From NCBI RefSeq assembly GCF_023073415.1, contig NZ_JADPJL010000085.1:1-64000 (forward strand): a DNA stretch of 64,000 bases, read 5' to 3'. The position numbers and the translations under genes are program-made. The stretch comes from Bradyrhizobium sp. 190 (lineage in GTDB: Bacteria; Pseudomonadota; Alphaproteobacteria; Rhizobiales; Xanthobacteraceae). This document shows, piece by piece, positions 31,711 through 41,857 of this stretch. Every line of letters starts with the position of its first letter. Within the stretch, counting starts at the first letter, position 1. The notes beneath the pieces were generated by a model that was given only the letters and a program-made list of their open reading frames with translations, did no database searches and was not told the DNA's origin.

Positions 31711-33921
31711 CTAGAACCTCCCCGCCAGCGTCAGCCGCACCGTCAGCGGCTCTGCCGGATGGACATGACGATCAGCGACGCCGCCAATCGGCTCGCCCGG
31801 CAACCGCGACAAATAATAATATTCGATCTGGTTGGTTCGCGCGTTGAAGAGATTGAGCACGTCGAGCTGCAGTTTCAGACCATTGTCGAAGCGGTAGCCG
31901 GCGCGCGCGTTGAAGATCAGCGACGTCAGCGAACGGACGCTATCGTCCTCAATCAGCGGACGCGGGCCGAAATAGCGCGCCTTCAGTGCACCAAACCAAC
32001 CCGTCTCGCTACCTAAGGTGATTGCGCCGCTCGCGATCCACGCCGGCGCGCCCGGGATGAAATTGCCGGCGGCATCGAAATCGGTGAAGCGCGCGCGGGT
32101 ATAGGCAACGTCCAGATCGAATGATAGCCACGGCTTCGGCTTGTATTGGTTCACCCACTCCACGCCAACCCGGCGGCTCGGCCGGCTGGCCTCAGTGGTG
32201 CCGGCGTCGCCCACGAACAGCAGTTCGGAGTCGAAATCGAGCATAAAGACAGCGACCGAGCTTGTGAGTCCCTCGATCGCTTTCGTGCGAATGCCGAGTT
32301 CGGCGCCTTTGGACCGAACCAGCAGCGGCACCCGATCCTGCGGCGTCACCTTGTCGATCGGGTCGACCGTGATCGTCGCGCCGCGGATGTCATTGCTGTG
32401 CAGGCCGTAGCCGGCATTGCCGAAGAACTCAGTCTTGTACCAGGGGCCAAGCACGATGCCGGCCTTCGGGCTCGTTATCGTCGCTTGGGCATTGCCTGAA
32501 TTTTCCGGCGTGTCGCTGAGGACGCGGCCGGCGAAAACGTCCTCGCGGATGCCAACGTTGGTGCGCAACCAGTCGTTCCAGCGCGTAGTCGTGTCGGTCC
32601 AGATGCCGACATTGCCTTCCTGCACGCGGTCCTCGCGCACGGTCGAAAGCACCGCACGCTGCTCCGTCTTGAACAGACCGACATGGATGTCGTCGTAGCG
32701 GCTCTGCATTCCGACGCGGGTTTGTGTCTCGAAGCCGCCAAACCGCCAATCGAAGGCATGCCGCGCGTCGAAGCCACCAAGGGTGCGGCGATCGAGCTGG
32801 TTGAACTGGTCGCCATTGACGGGATTATCGAGGAAATAGGTGAAGTTGTTGAAGAGCTGCAGGTCGGAGCGCACGACGTAGGCGCTGATCCTGCTCTGGC
32901 CGTACTCGCTCGATTGCGCCCAATTGCCGGACAGGCTGAAGCGGCTGGCCGTCCCGCCATCGGTGGGATCAAGCGAGCCAAAGCGGCCGATGATGCCCTG
33001 ATCGATGGCGCGCTGCGCCACCTGGTCGGTCGAGTTCCAGCCGTTGGAATAGGCCATGGCGGTCAGCGTAAGCCCATCGGTCGCGGTGCCCTGGCTGTAG
33101 CGCAGCACGCCGTTTATTTTCCGCACATTGTCCGGAACGTCCCACGGCCCATCGTATTTGATGCCCTCGACCGCCGCGAGCATCGTGCCCGCGCCGACCG
33201 CGGTCGATCCGGCCGCCACGCCGCGCCGGTAACCGAAGCTGCCAAACGTGACCTCGGCTAGATTTTTCGGCAGCTTGTTAAGGTAGTCGATCGCGACGGA
33301 CCCGGCGGAGCTGAAGTCGCCCACATCGGCGTAGTACGGACCCTTGCGGACATTCACCGATTGAATCAGCTCAGGGATCAGGAAGTTGATATCGGCGTAG
33401 CCCTGCCCGTGGCCATGTGTTGGCATGTTCACGGGCATGCCGTCGACCTTGATGGAGAGATCGGTGCCGTGGTCGAGGTTGAAGCCGCGCAGGAAATACT
33501 GATTGGCTTTACCTTCTCCGGAATGCTGGGTGACGATCAGGCCGGGCACGACTTCCAGCGCCTCGCCGACACGCACGAACGGCACTGCGTTCACCTGCTC
33601 GCCGGTGAAGCTTATCGCACTGGCGGCGGTGGGCTGCAGGACGGCGGCGCCATCGGATGAAGTGCCGGGCGTGACGCCGCCGGCGCCCGCGGTGACCGGC
33701 TGGTTCGAGCGAACGGCGGTTCTGCTCCGCGCACCACGATTTTGCGACGGTTTTGGGCGAGCGACCTGCCTGGGCGGCGTTGCGTCGGGAGCGGTGATGG
33801 TCACCGGCGGAAGCTGGCCAAGCGGAGACGCCGTCCGCTCCTGCCCCTCGGCGGGGAGCATCAGAACGGCAGAAGAAGCCGTGGCGGAAAATATCCGCAA
33901 CAAGACCCTACGCACCGCCAT
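31711..33921 (-). CDS. TonB-dependent outer membrane receptor, probably for nickel
   Basis: A 736-residue receptor with a signal region (1-28, RIFSATASSAVLMLPAEGQ), a Pro-rich spacer, and a plug domain (about 95-220: VGEALEVVPGLIVTQHSGEGKANQYFLRGFNLDHGTDLSIKVDGMPVN, then NVRKGPYYADVGDFSSAG). A 22-strand-type barrel follows, ending in the C-terminal LTVRLTLAGRF with terminal Phe. MPTHGHGQGYAD in the plug is His-rich and could contact metal. TonB receptors import metal chelates across the outer membrane using TonB energy. Its promoter region, shared with nikR, carries an exact NikR operator, so nickel or a nickel chelate is the likely cargo (inference from context). Confidence 0.88.
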   Translation of the reverse strand: MAVRRVLLRIFSATASSAVLMLPAEGQERTASPLGQLPPVTITAPDATPPRQVARPKPSQNRGARSRTAVRSNQPVTAGAGGVTPGTSSDGAAVLQPTAASAISFTGEQVNAVPFVRVGEALEVVPGLIVTQHSGEGKANQYFLRGFNLDHGTDLSIKVDGMPVNMPTHGHGQGYADINFLIPELIQSVNVRKGPYYADVGDFSSAGSVAIDYLNKLPKNLAEVTFGSFGYRRGVAAGSTAVGAGTMLAAVEGIKYDGPWDVPDNVRKINGVLRYSQGTATDGLTLTAMAYSNGWNSTDQVAQRAIDQGIIGRFGSLDPTDGGTASRFSLSGNWAQSSEYGQSRISAYVVRSDLQLFNNFTYFLDNPVNGDQFNQLDRRTLGGFDARHAFDWRFGGFETQTRVGMQSRYDDIHVGLFKTEQRAVLSTVREDRVQEGNVGIWTDTTTRWNDWLRTNVGIREDVFAGRVLSDTPENSGNAQATITSPKAGIVLGPWYKTEFFGNAGYGLHSNDIRGATITVDPIDKVTPQDRVPLLVRSKGAELGIRTKAIEGLTSSVAVFMLDFDSELLFVGDAGTTEASRPSRRVGVEWVNQYKPKPWLSFDLDVAYTRARFTDFDAAGNFIPGAPAWIASGAITLGSETGWFGALKARYFGPRPLIEDDSVRSLTSLIFNARAGYRFDNGLKLQLDVLNLFNARTNQIEYYYLSRLPGEPIGGVADRHVHPAEPLTVRLTLAGRF

Positions 33922-33996
33922 GCCCTCGCACGATAATTGCTACAGTCGGCATGCGACCGTATCGACTTAATCCGGCGCCTCACTCTAGCAAGCGCG

Positions 33997-34024
33997 GTAT
34001 GACGATACAATCGAAATATCATAC
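33997..34024. promoter_or_regulatory. NikR operator GTATGA-N16-TCATAC
   Basis: GTATGA at 33997-34002 and TCATAC at 34019-34024 are separated by exactly 16 bases, identical to the E. coli nik operator consensus. The site is 75 bases from the TonB receptor start and 22 bases from the nikR ATG, so bound Ni-NikR should repress both divergent genes. Confidence 0.85.
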
Positions 34025-34046
34025 TGCGTCAGGACGGAAATTTGGG

Positions 34047-34493
34047 ATGCAACGGATCACCATCACCATCGAAGACGACTTGCTCGCCGAGATCGATGCG
34101 GCAGCGGAAGCGCGCGGCTATCAGAATCGCTCCGAGATCATTCGTGATCTCGCCCGCGCCGGGCTGCAGCAGGGCGCCGAGGATGCAGCTCCGTCAGGAC
34201 AATGCGTCGCCGCGCTGGTGTATGTCTACGATCACGCCGCGCGCGACCTCTCCAAGCGGCTGGTGCAGAATTTCCACGGCCACCACGATCTATCGCTGGC
34301 GACGCTGCACGTCCACCTCGATGACGACAGTTGCATGGAGGTGACGGCGCTGAAGGGCGCCAGCGGCGAGGTCCGGCACTTCGCCGACCACATCATTGCC
34401 GAGCGCGGCGTGCGCTACGGCCGCGTCGTGATGATCCCGACGGCATCCGACAAGAAGCCGAAGGCGCGCAAGCACGGCCATCGCCACGACTAG
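34047..34493 (+). CDS. nikR: Nickel-responsive regulator NikR
   Basis: A 148-residue ribbon-helix-helix repressor. The RHH domain (MQRITITIEDDLLAEID...NRSEIIRDLARAGL, 1-40) is followed by the ACT-like nickel domain. The high-affinity nickel ligands line up with E. coli NikR (H76, H87, H89, C95) as His77, His88, His90 and Cys96 in FHGHH and LHVHLDDDSC. A His-rich C-terminus (KHGHRHD) is added. The frame is open from 33951, but ATG 34047 has TTGGG upstream and gives the family N-terminus, and the longer form would place the operator inside the gene. It is expected to shut off nickel uptake when the metal is plentiful. It is divergent from the TonB receptor. Confidence 0.95.
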   Translation: MQRITITIEDDLLAEIDAAAEARGYQNRSEIIRDLARAGLQQGAEDAAPSGQCVAALVYVYDHAARDLSKRLVQNFHGHHDLSLATLHVHLDDDSCMEVTALKGASGEVRHFADHIIAERGVRYGRVVMIPTASDKKPKARKHGHRHD

Positions 34494-34496
34494 GGC

Positions 34497-34617
34497 GTAG
34501 CCCGGATGGAGCGAAGCGCAATCCGGGAACACTCTCGAGGGATCCACAGATCCGGATTGCGCGGAGCCTGTCATCGGGCGCGCATTCGCGCGACCCGTTG
34601 GCTTCATCCGGGCTACG
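34497..34617. repeat. Palindromic intergenic element, family 2, copy 2
   Basis: CGTAGCCCGGATGGAGCGAAGCGCAATCCGGG and TCCGGATTGCGCGGAGC...TTCATCCGGGCTACG are its arms; the right arm carries an inserted GCGCGCATTCGCGCG hairpin also present at 59776-59890. It separates convergent nikR and csoR. Confidence 0.85.
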
Positions 34618-34625
34618 GATACGCG

Positions 34626-34901
34626 CTACCTGTCGGAGCGGCCAATCACGGCCATCAACTCCGCGATCTTTTCCCGCTGATCGGCCTTGTTGCCGCTGGT
34701 GATCGCATGTTCGACGCAATGCGACACGTGATCCCGCAGCACCTCCTCCTCCACGCGCCGCAGCGCGGCCCGCACGGCCGATATCTGCGTCACGATGTCG
34801 ATGCAGTAGCGATCCTCCTCGACCATCTTTGAGAGGCCGCGGACCTGGCCCTCGATCCGGCTGAGGCGTTTTTGACAGGATGCCTTGATGTCTTTTCGCA
34901 T
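34626..34901 (-). CDS. csoR: Copper-sensing repressor of the CsoR/RcnR family
   Basis: A 91-residue all-helical repressor (DUF156). The Cu(I) ligand set Cys33, His58 and Cys62 (RYCIDI and DHVSHC) has the same +25/+29 spacing as C36-H61-C65 of CsoR and differs from the N-terminal His pattern of RcnR. The basic face KRLSRIEGQVRGLSKM contacts DNA. The frame is open upstream to 35162, but ATG 34901 (MRKDIKASCQK) is the family start. It is divergent from a copper ATPase, with a GC-rich palindrome bounded by TATA in the gap, as expected for derepression of both genes by copper. Confidence 0.92.
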   Translation of the reverse strand: MRKDIKASCQKRLSRIEGQVRGLSKMVEEDRYCIDIVTQISAVRAALRRVEEEVLRDHVSHCVEHAITSGNKADQREKIAELMAVIGRSDR

Positions 34902-34909
34902 GCGGCCTA

Positions 34910-34928
34910 TATACCCCCATAGGGTATA
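34910..34928. promoter_or_regulatory. Candidate CsoR operator TATACCC-N5-GGGTATA
   Basis: TATACCCCCATAGGGTATA has perfect 7-bp arms around CCATA, resembling known CsoR sites (ATACCC...GGGTAT). It lies 8 bases from the csoR ATG and 23 bases from the copper ATPase ATG; TATAAG overlapping its right end could be the -10 of the ATPase promoter. Confidence 0.75.
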
Positions 34929-34951
34929 AGTTTCAAGTGCCGGAGCGGATG

Positions 34952-37339
<2,388 letters not shown>

Positions 37340-37341
37340 TT

Positions 37342-38286
37342 TCACGCCGCTCTCGCGGTCCCACGCGGCAGTCCAGCCCGCGCCAGCCCGCCGTAGAGCG
37401 CTTCGCCGGGCATTTCCGATTTCAATATCGCGCGCACCGCGACCAGCTTCTCGATATCGATACCCGTGGCAAATCCCTTACTCTCGCACAAGAACGCCAG
37501 ATCCTCGAACACGACGTTCCCAGTCGCGCCCGGCGCAAACGGGCAGCCGCCGAGGCCGCCCAGCGATCCATCCAGCACGCGCGCGCCGGCATCGAGCGCG
37601 GCGGAGGCGTTGGCGATGCCCATGCCCCTCGTGTCATGCAGGTGAATGCAGATCGGCTTTGAGCCCGCGATCTTCACCGCCGCTGCCGTCAGTTCCCCGA
37701 CCTGCTTCGGCCCGGCATAGCCAACGGTGTCGGCAATCGCGACCATGTCGACGCCGGCCTCGAATAGTTTTTCCGTCAGCCGCAGCACTTCTTTGGGATC
37801 AACGGCCCCGACGATCGAGCAGCCCAGCGCCATCGAGATCGCGGAGTTCACCACCGGTCTGTGCGCGCTGGCGTCGCGGAGCTCGCAGAGCCGCTTCACG
37901 TTTGCAATGGCTGACTCGCGCGAGCGGTTGGCATTGGCCTGGCTGTGCTCTTCGGTGGCCGAGACCACCGTCGCCACTTCGGCGACGCCGGAGGCCAGCG
38001 CCTCGTTGACCCCGCGCTCGTTCAGCGTCAGCGCGATGCTGTAGGCGCCGGGCAGCGAGGCCACGGTCCCGATGATGTCGCGCACATCGGCGAATTGCGG
38101 AAAGGTCTTTGCCGGCAGGAACGAGCCGACCTCGAAGTGCCGTACGCCCGCGGCATACTCGTCGCGCATCCAGCGCTGCTTCGCCGCGGTCGATGGAAAT
38201 GTCTTCACGAGCTGCAGACCGTCGCGCAGGCCCACCTCGCGCAGAATGATTTTGCTGTCGGGATAGAGTTCCTGGACGCGGGTCAT
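37342..38286 (-). CDS. HMG-CoA lyase-like aldol-type acyl-CoA lyase
   Basis: A 314-residue TIM-barrel enzyme of the HMGL family: LREVGLRDGLQ at the N-terminus, ICIHLHDTRGMGIANA, and the glycine-rich signature GGLGGCPFAPGATGNVVFED with the active-site Cys. It cleaves 3-hydroxy-3-methylglutaryl-CoA or a similar acyl-CoA (e.g. citramalyl-CoA) to acetyl-CoA plus a keto acid. The frame is open to 38367 but ATG 38286 (MTRVQELYP) matches the family start. It begins seven bases after the CoA-transferase gene, so both probably act in one degradation route: activation to a CoA ester, then cleavage. The acid is unknown. Its stop is two bases from the stop of the copper ATPase. Confidence 0.88.
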   Translation of the reverse strand: MTRVQELYPDSKIILREVGLRDGLQLVKTFPSTAAKQRWMRDEYAAGVRHFEVGSFLPAKTFPQFADVRDIIGTVASLPGAYSIALTLNERGVNEALASGVAEVATVVSATEEHSQANANRSRESAIANVKRLCELRDASAHRPVVNSAISMALGCSIVGAVDPKEVLRLTEKLFEAGVDMVAIADTVGYAGPKQVGELTAAAVKIAGSKPICIHLHDTRGMGIANASAALDAGARVLDGSLGGLGGCPFAPGATGNVVFEDLAFLCESKGFATGIDIEKLVAVRAILKSEMPGEALYGGLARAGLPRGTARAA

Positions 38287-38293
38287 GGCAACC

Positions 38294-39463
38294 TCATGCG
38301 GCGTTGTTTTTGGAAGACGCGTTTTGCTTGTCGAGTTCAGCGCGAACGGACTCGGTATCGGCGCCAAGCACCGGCACGTTCAGCCCTTCGCCGATGTTGC
38401 CGCCGTTCCACTCCACCGGCAACGCCGGAACGCGGAACGGCTCGCCGTCGGCGTTGAAATTCTGCACGAGGCCACCGGGGCGCAGGACGTGCGGATCTTG
38501 CAGCAGATCCTCGGGGCGGTTGATCGGCGAATAGGCGATGTTCAGCGCATCGAGTTTTTCTGAGAGATCGGCGATCTTCCAGCCCTTGATCACTTCGGCG
38601 ACGCGTGGAATGATTCTTCCGCGCGCCAGAATCCGGTCGGTAGTGTTGCGCAACCTCGGATCGTCGGCGAATTCCTGCAGGGCGAACTCCCCGCAAAAGC
38701 TCCACCAGTGGCCCTCGGTGACGACACCGATAAAGATGCGCTCGCCGTCCGCGGTATCGAAGATGTCGTAGATCGGCCAGGCATGCTCGCGCTCCGGCAT
38801 CGAGCGCGGTTTCCTGCCGGTCATTTCATACTCGACCATGTGCTGGGCGACCAGAAACAGGCAGTTCTCGAACAGCCCTATGCGGATGTCAGCGCCGTCC
38901 CTTTTGCCGCCCCGCTTCTCGTAAAGCGCAGCAAGGATAGCAATCGCGCCGAACATGCCGCCCATGATGTCGTTGGCGGAAGAGCCGACCCGCTGCGGCT
39001 TGTCGCGGGTCCCGGTCATCGCGGCAAGCCCCGACATCATCTGCACGACCTCGTCGAGCGCCGGTCGATGCTCGTAAGGACCGGAGAGAAAACCCTTGTG
39101 ACCCGCGACGATCAGATGAGGATGCTTGCACCGCAGCTCTTCCGAGCCGAGCCCCTGCTTTTCCAACTGCCCATCGCGAAAATTTTCCAGAAAGACGTCG
39201 GCGCTTTCGAGCAGCCGATGCATGGTCTCGCGGTCTTCGGCCTGCGCGAAATCGAGCACCACGCTGCGCTTGCCCCGGTTGAACAGCGGAAAGAACGAGG
39301 TTCCCATGCCGCCAAGCGAGCGGGTCTTGTCGCCCACCGGCGGCTCGACCTTGATCACCTCGGCGCCCAGTTGCGCGAGGATCATGCCGCAGGTCGGACC
39401 CATCACCATATGGGTCATCTCGACGACCCTCACGCCGTCAAGCGGCAGTCCCGTCCCGGTCAT
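38294..39463 (-). CDS. CaiB/BaiF (class III) CoA-transferase
   Basis: A 389-residue class III CoA-transferase: LPLDGVRVVEMTHMVMGPTCGMILAQLGAEVIKVEPP at the N-terminus, NRGKRSVVLDF, and the region HRPALDEVVQMMSG, which carries the presumed catalytic aspartate. The enzyme moves CoA between carboxylates (formyl-, succinyl-, carnitine- or itaconyl-type). The frame extends to 39526, but ATG 39463 has GGGAGG seven bases upstream. The lyase gene follows by seven bases. The pair resembles itaconate/citramalate or leucine-breakdown modules, but the true substrate cannot be told from sequence. Confidence 0.88.
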   Translation of the reverse strand: MTGTGLPLDGVRVVEMTHMVMGPTCGMILAQLGAEVIKVEPPVGDKTRSLGGMGTSFFPLFNRGKRSVVLDFAQAEDRETMHRLLESADVFLENFRDGQLEKQGLGSEELRCKHPHLIVAGHKGFLSGPYEHRPALDEVVQMMSGLAAMTGTRDKPQRVGSSANDIMGGMFGAIAILAALYEKRGGKRDGADIRIGLFENCLFLVAQHMVEYEMTGRKPRSMPEREHAWPIYDIFDTADGERIFIGVVTEGHWWSFCGEFALQEFADDPRLRNTTDRILARGRIIPRVAEVIKGWKIADLSEKLDALNIAYSPINRPEDLLQDPHVLRPGGLVQNFNADGEPFRVPALPVEWNGGNIGEGLNVPVLGADTESVRAELDKQNASSKNNAA

Positions 39464-39704
39464 TGCGACGCCTCCCTGCTGGTGGGCCCTTTTTGTCGCC
39501 CTGGTTAGGCGTTCGCCCGCCATCAAACCTTACAATCCTTCAAATACTGCATTCACCGTTCTGGAACGCAACCGCCATGGGCGAGTGCCTGTAATGCGGT
39601 CCGCGACAAGCCGCTCGCGCCCGGGGGTCCTCGCACCGCCCTCTTGCCGAAGGGCTCGCGTATATCTACCTCTCGCGAAGGTTATCACGAGGGGTTGAAC
39701 CGCC

Positions 39705-40451
39705 ATGTTGGACGCCGCCGTCAAGGCGATTTCGCAGATCCTGTCGCCGCCGATGCGCACCATCCTGTGGCGCTCGATCGGGCTGGCGCTGGTACTGGTT
39801 GCGGTGCTGGCCATCGGCTTGCAGCGCGCGTTGAGCTGGTTCGCCGAGTACGGCGAAGTCTGGGCCGAGGCAATGCTGGGGCCGGGCTTCCACACGACGC
39901 TCAACATCCTTTCCTGGGTCCTCTCGATCGCGGCGGGTCTCGGCGTCGTGCTGGGCGGCATTTTCCTGATGCCGGCGGTCACCTCGCTGATCGCGAGCGT
40001 GTTCGTCGACGACGTCGCCGAGCATGTCGAGCGCGAGCATTATCCGGCGGAGCGCCCCGGCGACGCGCTGCCGCTTGGCGTCTCGATCCCCGAGGGCATC
40101 AAGACGGCGCTGCTGACGATCCTGGTCTATTTGATCGCGCTGCCCTTCGTGCTGTTCGCAGGTGCAGGCTTCATCATTTTCTTTGTCGCTACCGCCTGGC
40201 TGCTCGGCCGTGAATATTTCGAACTCGCGGCAATGCGTTTCCGATCACCGGCCGAAGCCAAGGCGATGCGCAAGGACAATGCGGCCACCGTATTCACTGC
40301 GGGCCTGTTCATTGCGGCCTTCGTGTCGATACCGATCGTCAATCTGGCGACGCCGTTGTTCGGCATGGCCTTCATGGTCCACATGCACAAGCGTCTCTCC
40401 GGCCCAAGGCCCGAACTGATCGAGCCGGCGCGGAAGATGCCGGTGGCTTGA
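39705..40451 (+). CDS. EI24/CysZ-like multi-pass membrane protein
   Basis: A 248-residue protein of the EI24 (CysZ) family with four to five hydrophobic segments (about 22-42, 65-92, 130-162, 205-230). MRTILWRSIGLALVLVAV and the amphipathic GREYFELAAMRFRSPAEAKAMRKDN are typical. CysZ of E. coli is a sulfate channel; many alphaproteobacterial members have no shown transport role. GAGGGG precedes the ATG by about eight bases. The gene is convergent with nth and divergent from the CoA-transferase operon, so no partner is evident. Confidence 0.82.
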   Translation: MLDAAVKAISQILSPPMRTILWRSIGLALVLVAVLAIGLQRALSWFAEYGEVWAEAMLGPGFHTTLNILSWVLSIAAGLGVVLGGIFLMPAVTSLIASVFVDDVAEHVEREHYPAERPGDALPLGVSIPEGIKTALLTILVYLIALPFVLFAGAGFIIFFVATAWLLGREYFELAAMRFRSPAEAKAMRKDNAATVFTAGLFIAAFVSIPIVNLATPLFGMAFMVHMHKRLSGPRPELIEPARKMPVA

Positions 40452-40469
40452 CGGCGTTGGGTCTCGTCC

Positions 40470-41258
40470 TCACACCGTCTTTTCCGGCCAGCGGCAGAGA
40501 TCATTGATCAAGCACACCTCGCAGCGCGGCTTGCGGGCGAGGCAGGTGTAGCGCCCGTGCAGGATCAGCCAGTGATGGGCATGCAGCATGAACTCGGGCG
40601 GGATCACTTTTTCCAGCCCCAGTTCGACCTCGAGCGGCGTGTTGCCGGGCGCCAGCCCCGTGCGGTTGCCGACGCGGAACACATGGGTGTCCACCGCCAT
40701 CGTGTGCTCGCCATAGGCCATGTTGAGCACGACATTGGCGGTCTTGCGTCCGGCGCCGGGCAGCGTCTCGATCTCGGCGCGGGTGCGCGGCACTTCCCCG
40801 CCGAACTCTGCGATCAGTTTTTCCGACAGCGCGATGACGTTCCTGGCCTTGTTGCGATAGAGCCCGATGGTCTTGATGTACTCGCGCACTTTCTCTTCGC
40901 CGAGCTCCAGCATCTTTTGCGGCGTATCGGCGACCGCAAACAGCGCCCGCGTCGCCTTGTTGACGCCGGCGTCGGTAGCCTGCGCCGACAGGACCACGGC
41001 CACCAATAGCGTGTAGGGGTTGAGATGCTCGAGTTCGCCCTTCGGCTCCGGATTGGCTTTGCGAAAGCGGCTGAAGGCCTCGTGGACCTCGGCCGCTGTC
41101 CAGGGCTTTTGCTTTGGGGATTTCGGCGTTGGGGACTTTGGCTTGGCCGATTTCTTCGCCGGTCTGGACGGCGCTTTGTCTGCCTTCTTTGCCGGTTTGT
41201 TCGGCACGGATGGAACGCTGGATTTTTTGGCGCCGATAGAACGGATGATTTTGGCCAT
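40470..41258 (-). CDS. nth: Endonuclease III with a long basic N-terminal tail
   Basis: This DNA glycosylase/AP lyase removes oxidised pyrimidines in base-excision repair. The helix-hairpin-helix carries the catalytic Lys in LPGAGRKTANVVLN, the catalytic Asp is in AVDTHVFRV, and the 4Fe-4S loop is CLARKPRCEVCLINDLC (C-x6-C-x2-C-x5-C). At 262 residues it is about 50 longer than E. coli Nth, because residues 1-52 form a Lys/Pro/Ala/Ser tail resembling histone H1 (KKSAKPKSPTPKSPKQKP). The frame is open to 41423; ATG 41258 (MAKIIRSIGAKK) with GATCAT-adjacent weak ribosome site is the likely start. It is divergent from the DUF2244 gene by 22 bases. Confidence 0.93.
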   Translation of the reverse strand: MAKIIRSIGAKKSSVPSVPNKPAKKADKAPSRPAKKSAKPKSPTPKSPKQKPWTAAEVHEAFSRFRKANPEPKGELEHLNPYTLLVAVVLSAQATDAGVNKATRALFAVADTPQKMLELGEEKVREYIKTIGLYRNKARNVIALSEKLIAEFGGEVPRTRAEIETLPGAGRKTANVVLNMAYGEHTMAVDTHVFRVGNRTGLAPGNTPLEVELGLEKVIPPEFMLHAHHWLILHGRYTCLARKPRCEVCLINDLCRWPEKTV

Positions 41259-41280
41259 GATCGGGATATACTGATACGCG

Positions 41281-41802
41281 ATGACCGCAGGCAACGACTT
41301 TGATCCGGCGCTTGACCAGCCGACGCTGTTTTCGGCGCGGGTGACGCCGCATCGCTCGCTCAATCGTACCGGCTTTTTGGTGCTGATGACGTTCATCTGC
41401 GCGGTCAGCTTTGTCGCCGGCATCGCATTTTTGCTGATGGGCGCCTGGCCGGTGTTGGGCTTTTTCGGCCTCGACGCGCTGGTGATCTATTGGGCGTTCC
41501 GGATCAACTTCCGCAGCGCTGACGCCACCGAGGACATCGTGGTGACGCCGTCGGAATTGCGCGTGCGGCGCGTTAGCCATCGCGGCCATCTGATCGAATG
41601 GTCGTTCAATCCGCTCTGGGTGCAACTCGAACAGACCGGCGACCCCGAATTCGGCATCGAGCGCCTCTATCTGGTCTCCCGCGGTCGCCGGGTCTCGATC
41701 GGCCACGTTCTGGGACCTGACGAAAAAGCAAGCTTTTACAATGCCTTATTGGCAGCACTACAGACCGCCAAGCGCGGCATTACCTACAATCCCGTCACCT
41801 GA
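41281..41802 (+). CDS. DUF2244 family membrane protein
   Basis: A 173-residue protein with two adjacent transmembrane helices (about 30-52 and 56-72; FLVLMTFICAVSFVAGIAFLL, then WPVLGFFGLDALVIYWAFRINF) and a soluble C-terminal domain (TPSELRVRRVSHRGHLIEWSFNPLWVQLEQ). This is the DUF2244 layout; the family is common in alphaproteobacteria and has no assigned function, although its C-terminal part resembles a PH-like domain. Its end is followed closely by the AraC-MGMT fusion gene, whose longest open frame begins inside it. It is divergent from nth, which raises a possible DNA-repair neighbourhood. Confidence 0.85.
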   Translation: MTAGNDFDPALDQPTLFSARVTPHRSLNRTGFLVLMTFICAVSFVAGIAFLLMGAWPVLGFFGLDALVIYWAFRINFRSADATEDIVVTPSELRVRRVSHRGHLIEWSFNPLWVQLEQTGDPEFGIERLYLVSRGRRVSIGHVLGPDEKASFYNALLAALQTAKRGITYNPVT

Positions 41803-41857
41803 TTGCTTGTCGGAAATCGGGTGGTTTGGACCGCGCATGAGCCCTAAATCAGACCCC

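Noticed and set aside
33951..34046. Longer NikR start at 33951
   Set aside because: It would put the NikR operator inside the coding region and add 32 residues with no counterpart in NikR; ATG 34047 begins the RHH domain.
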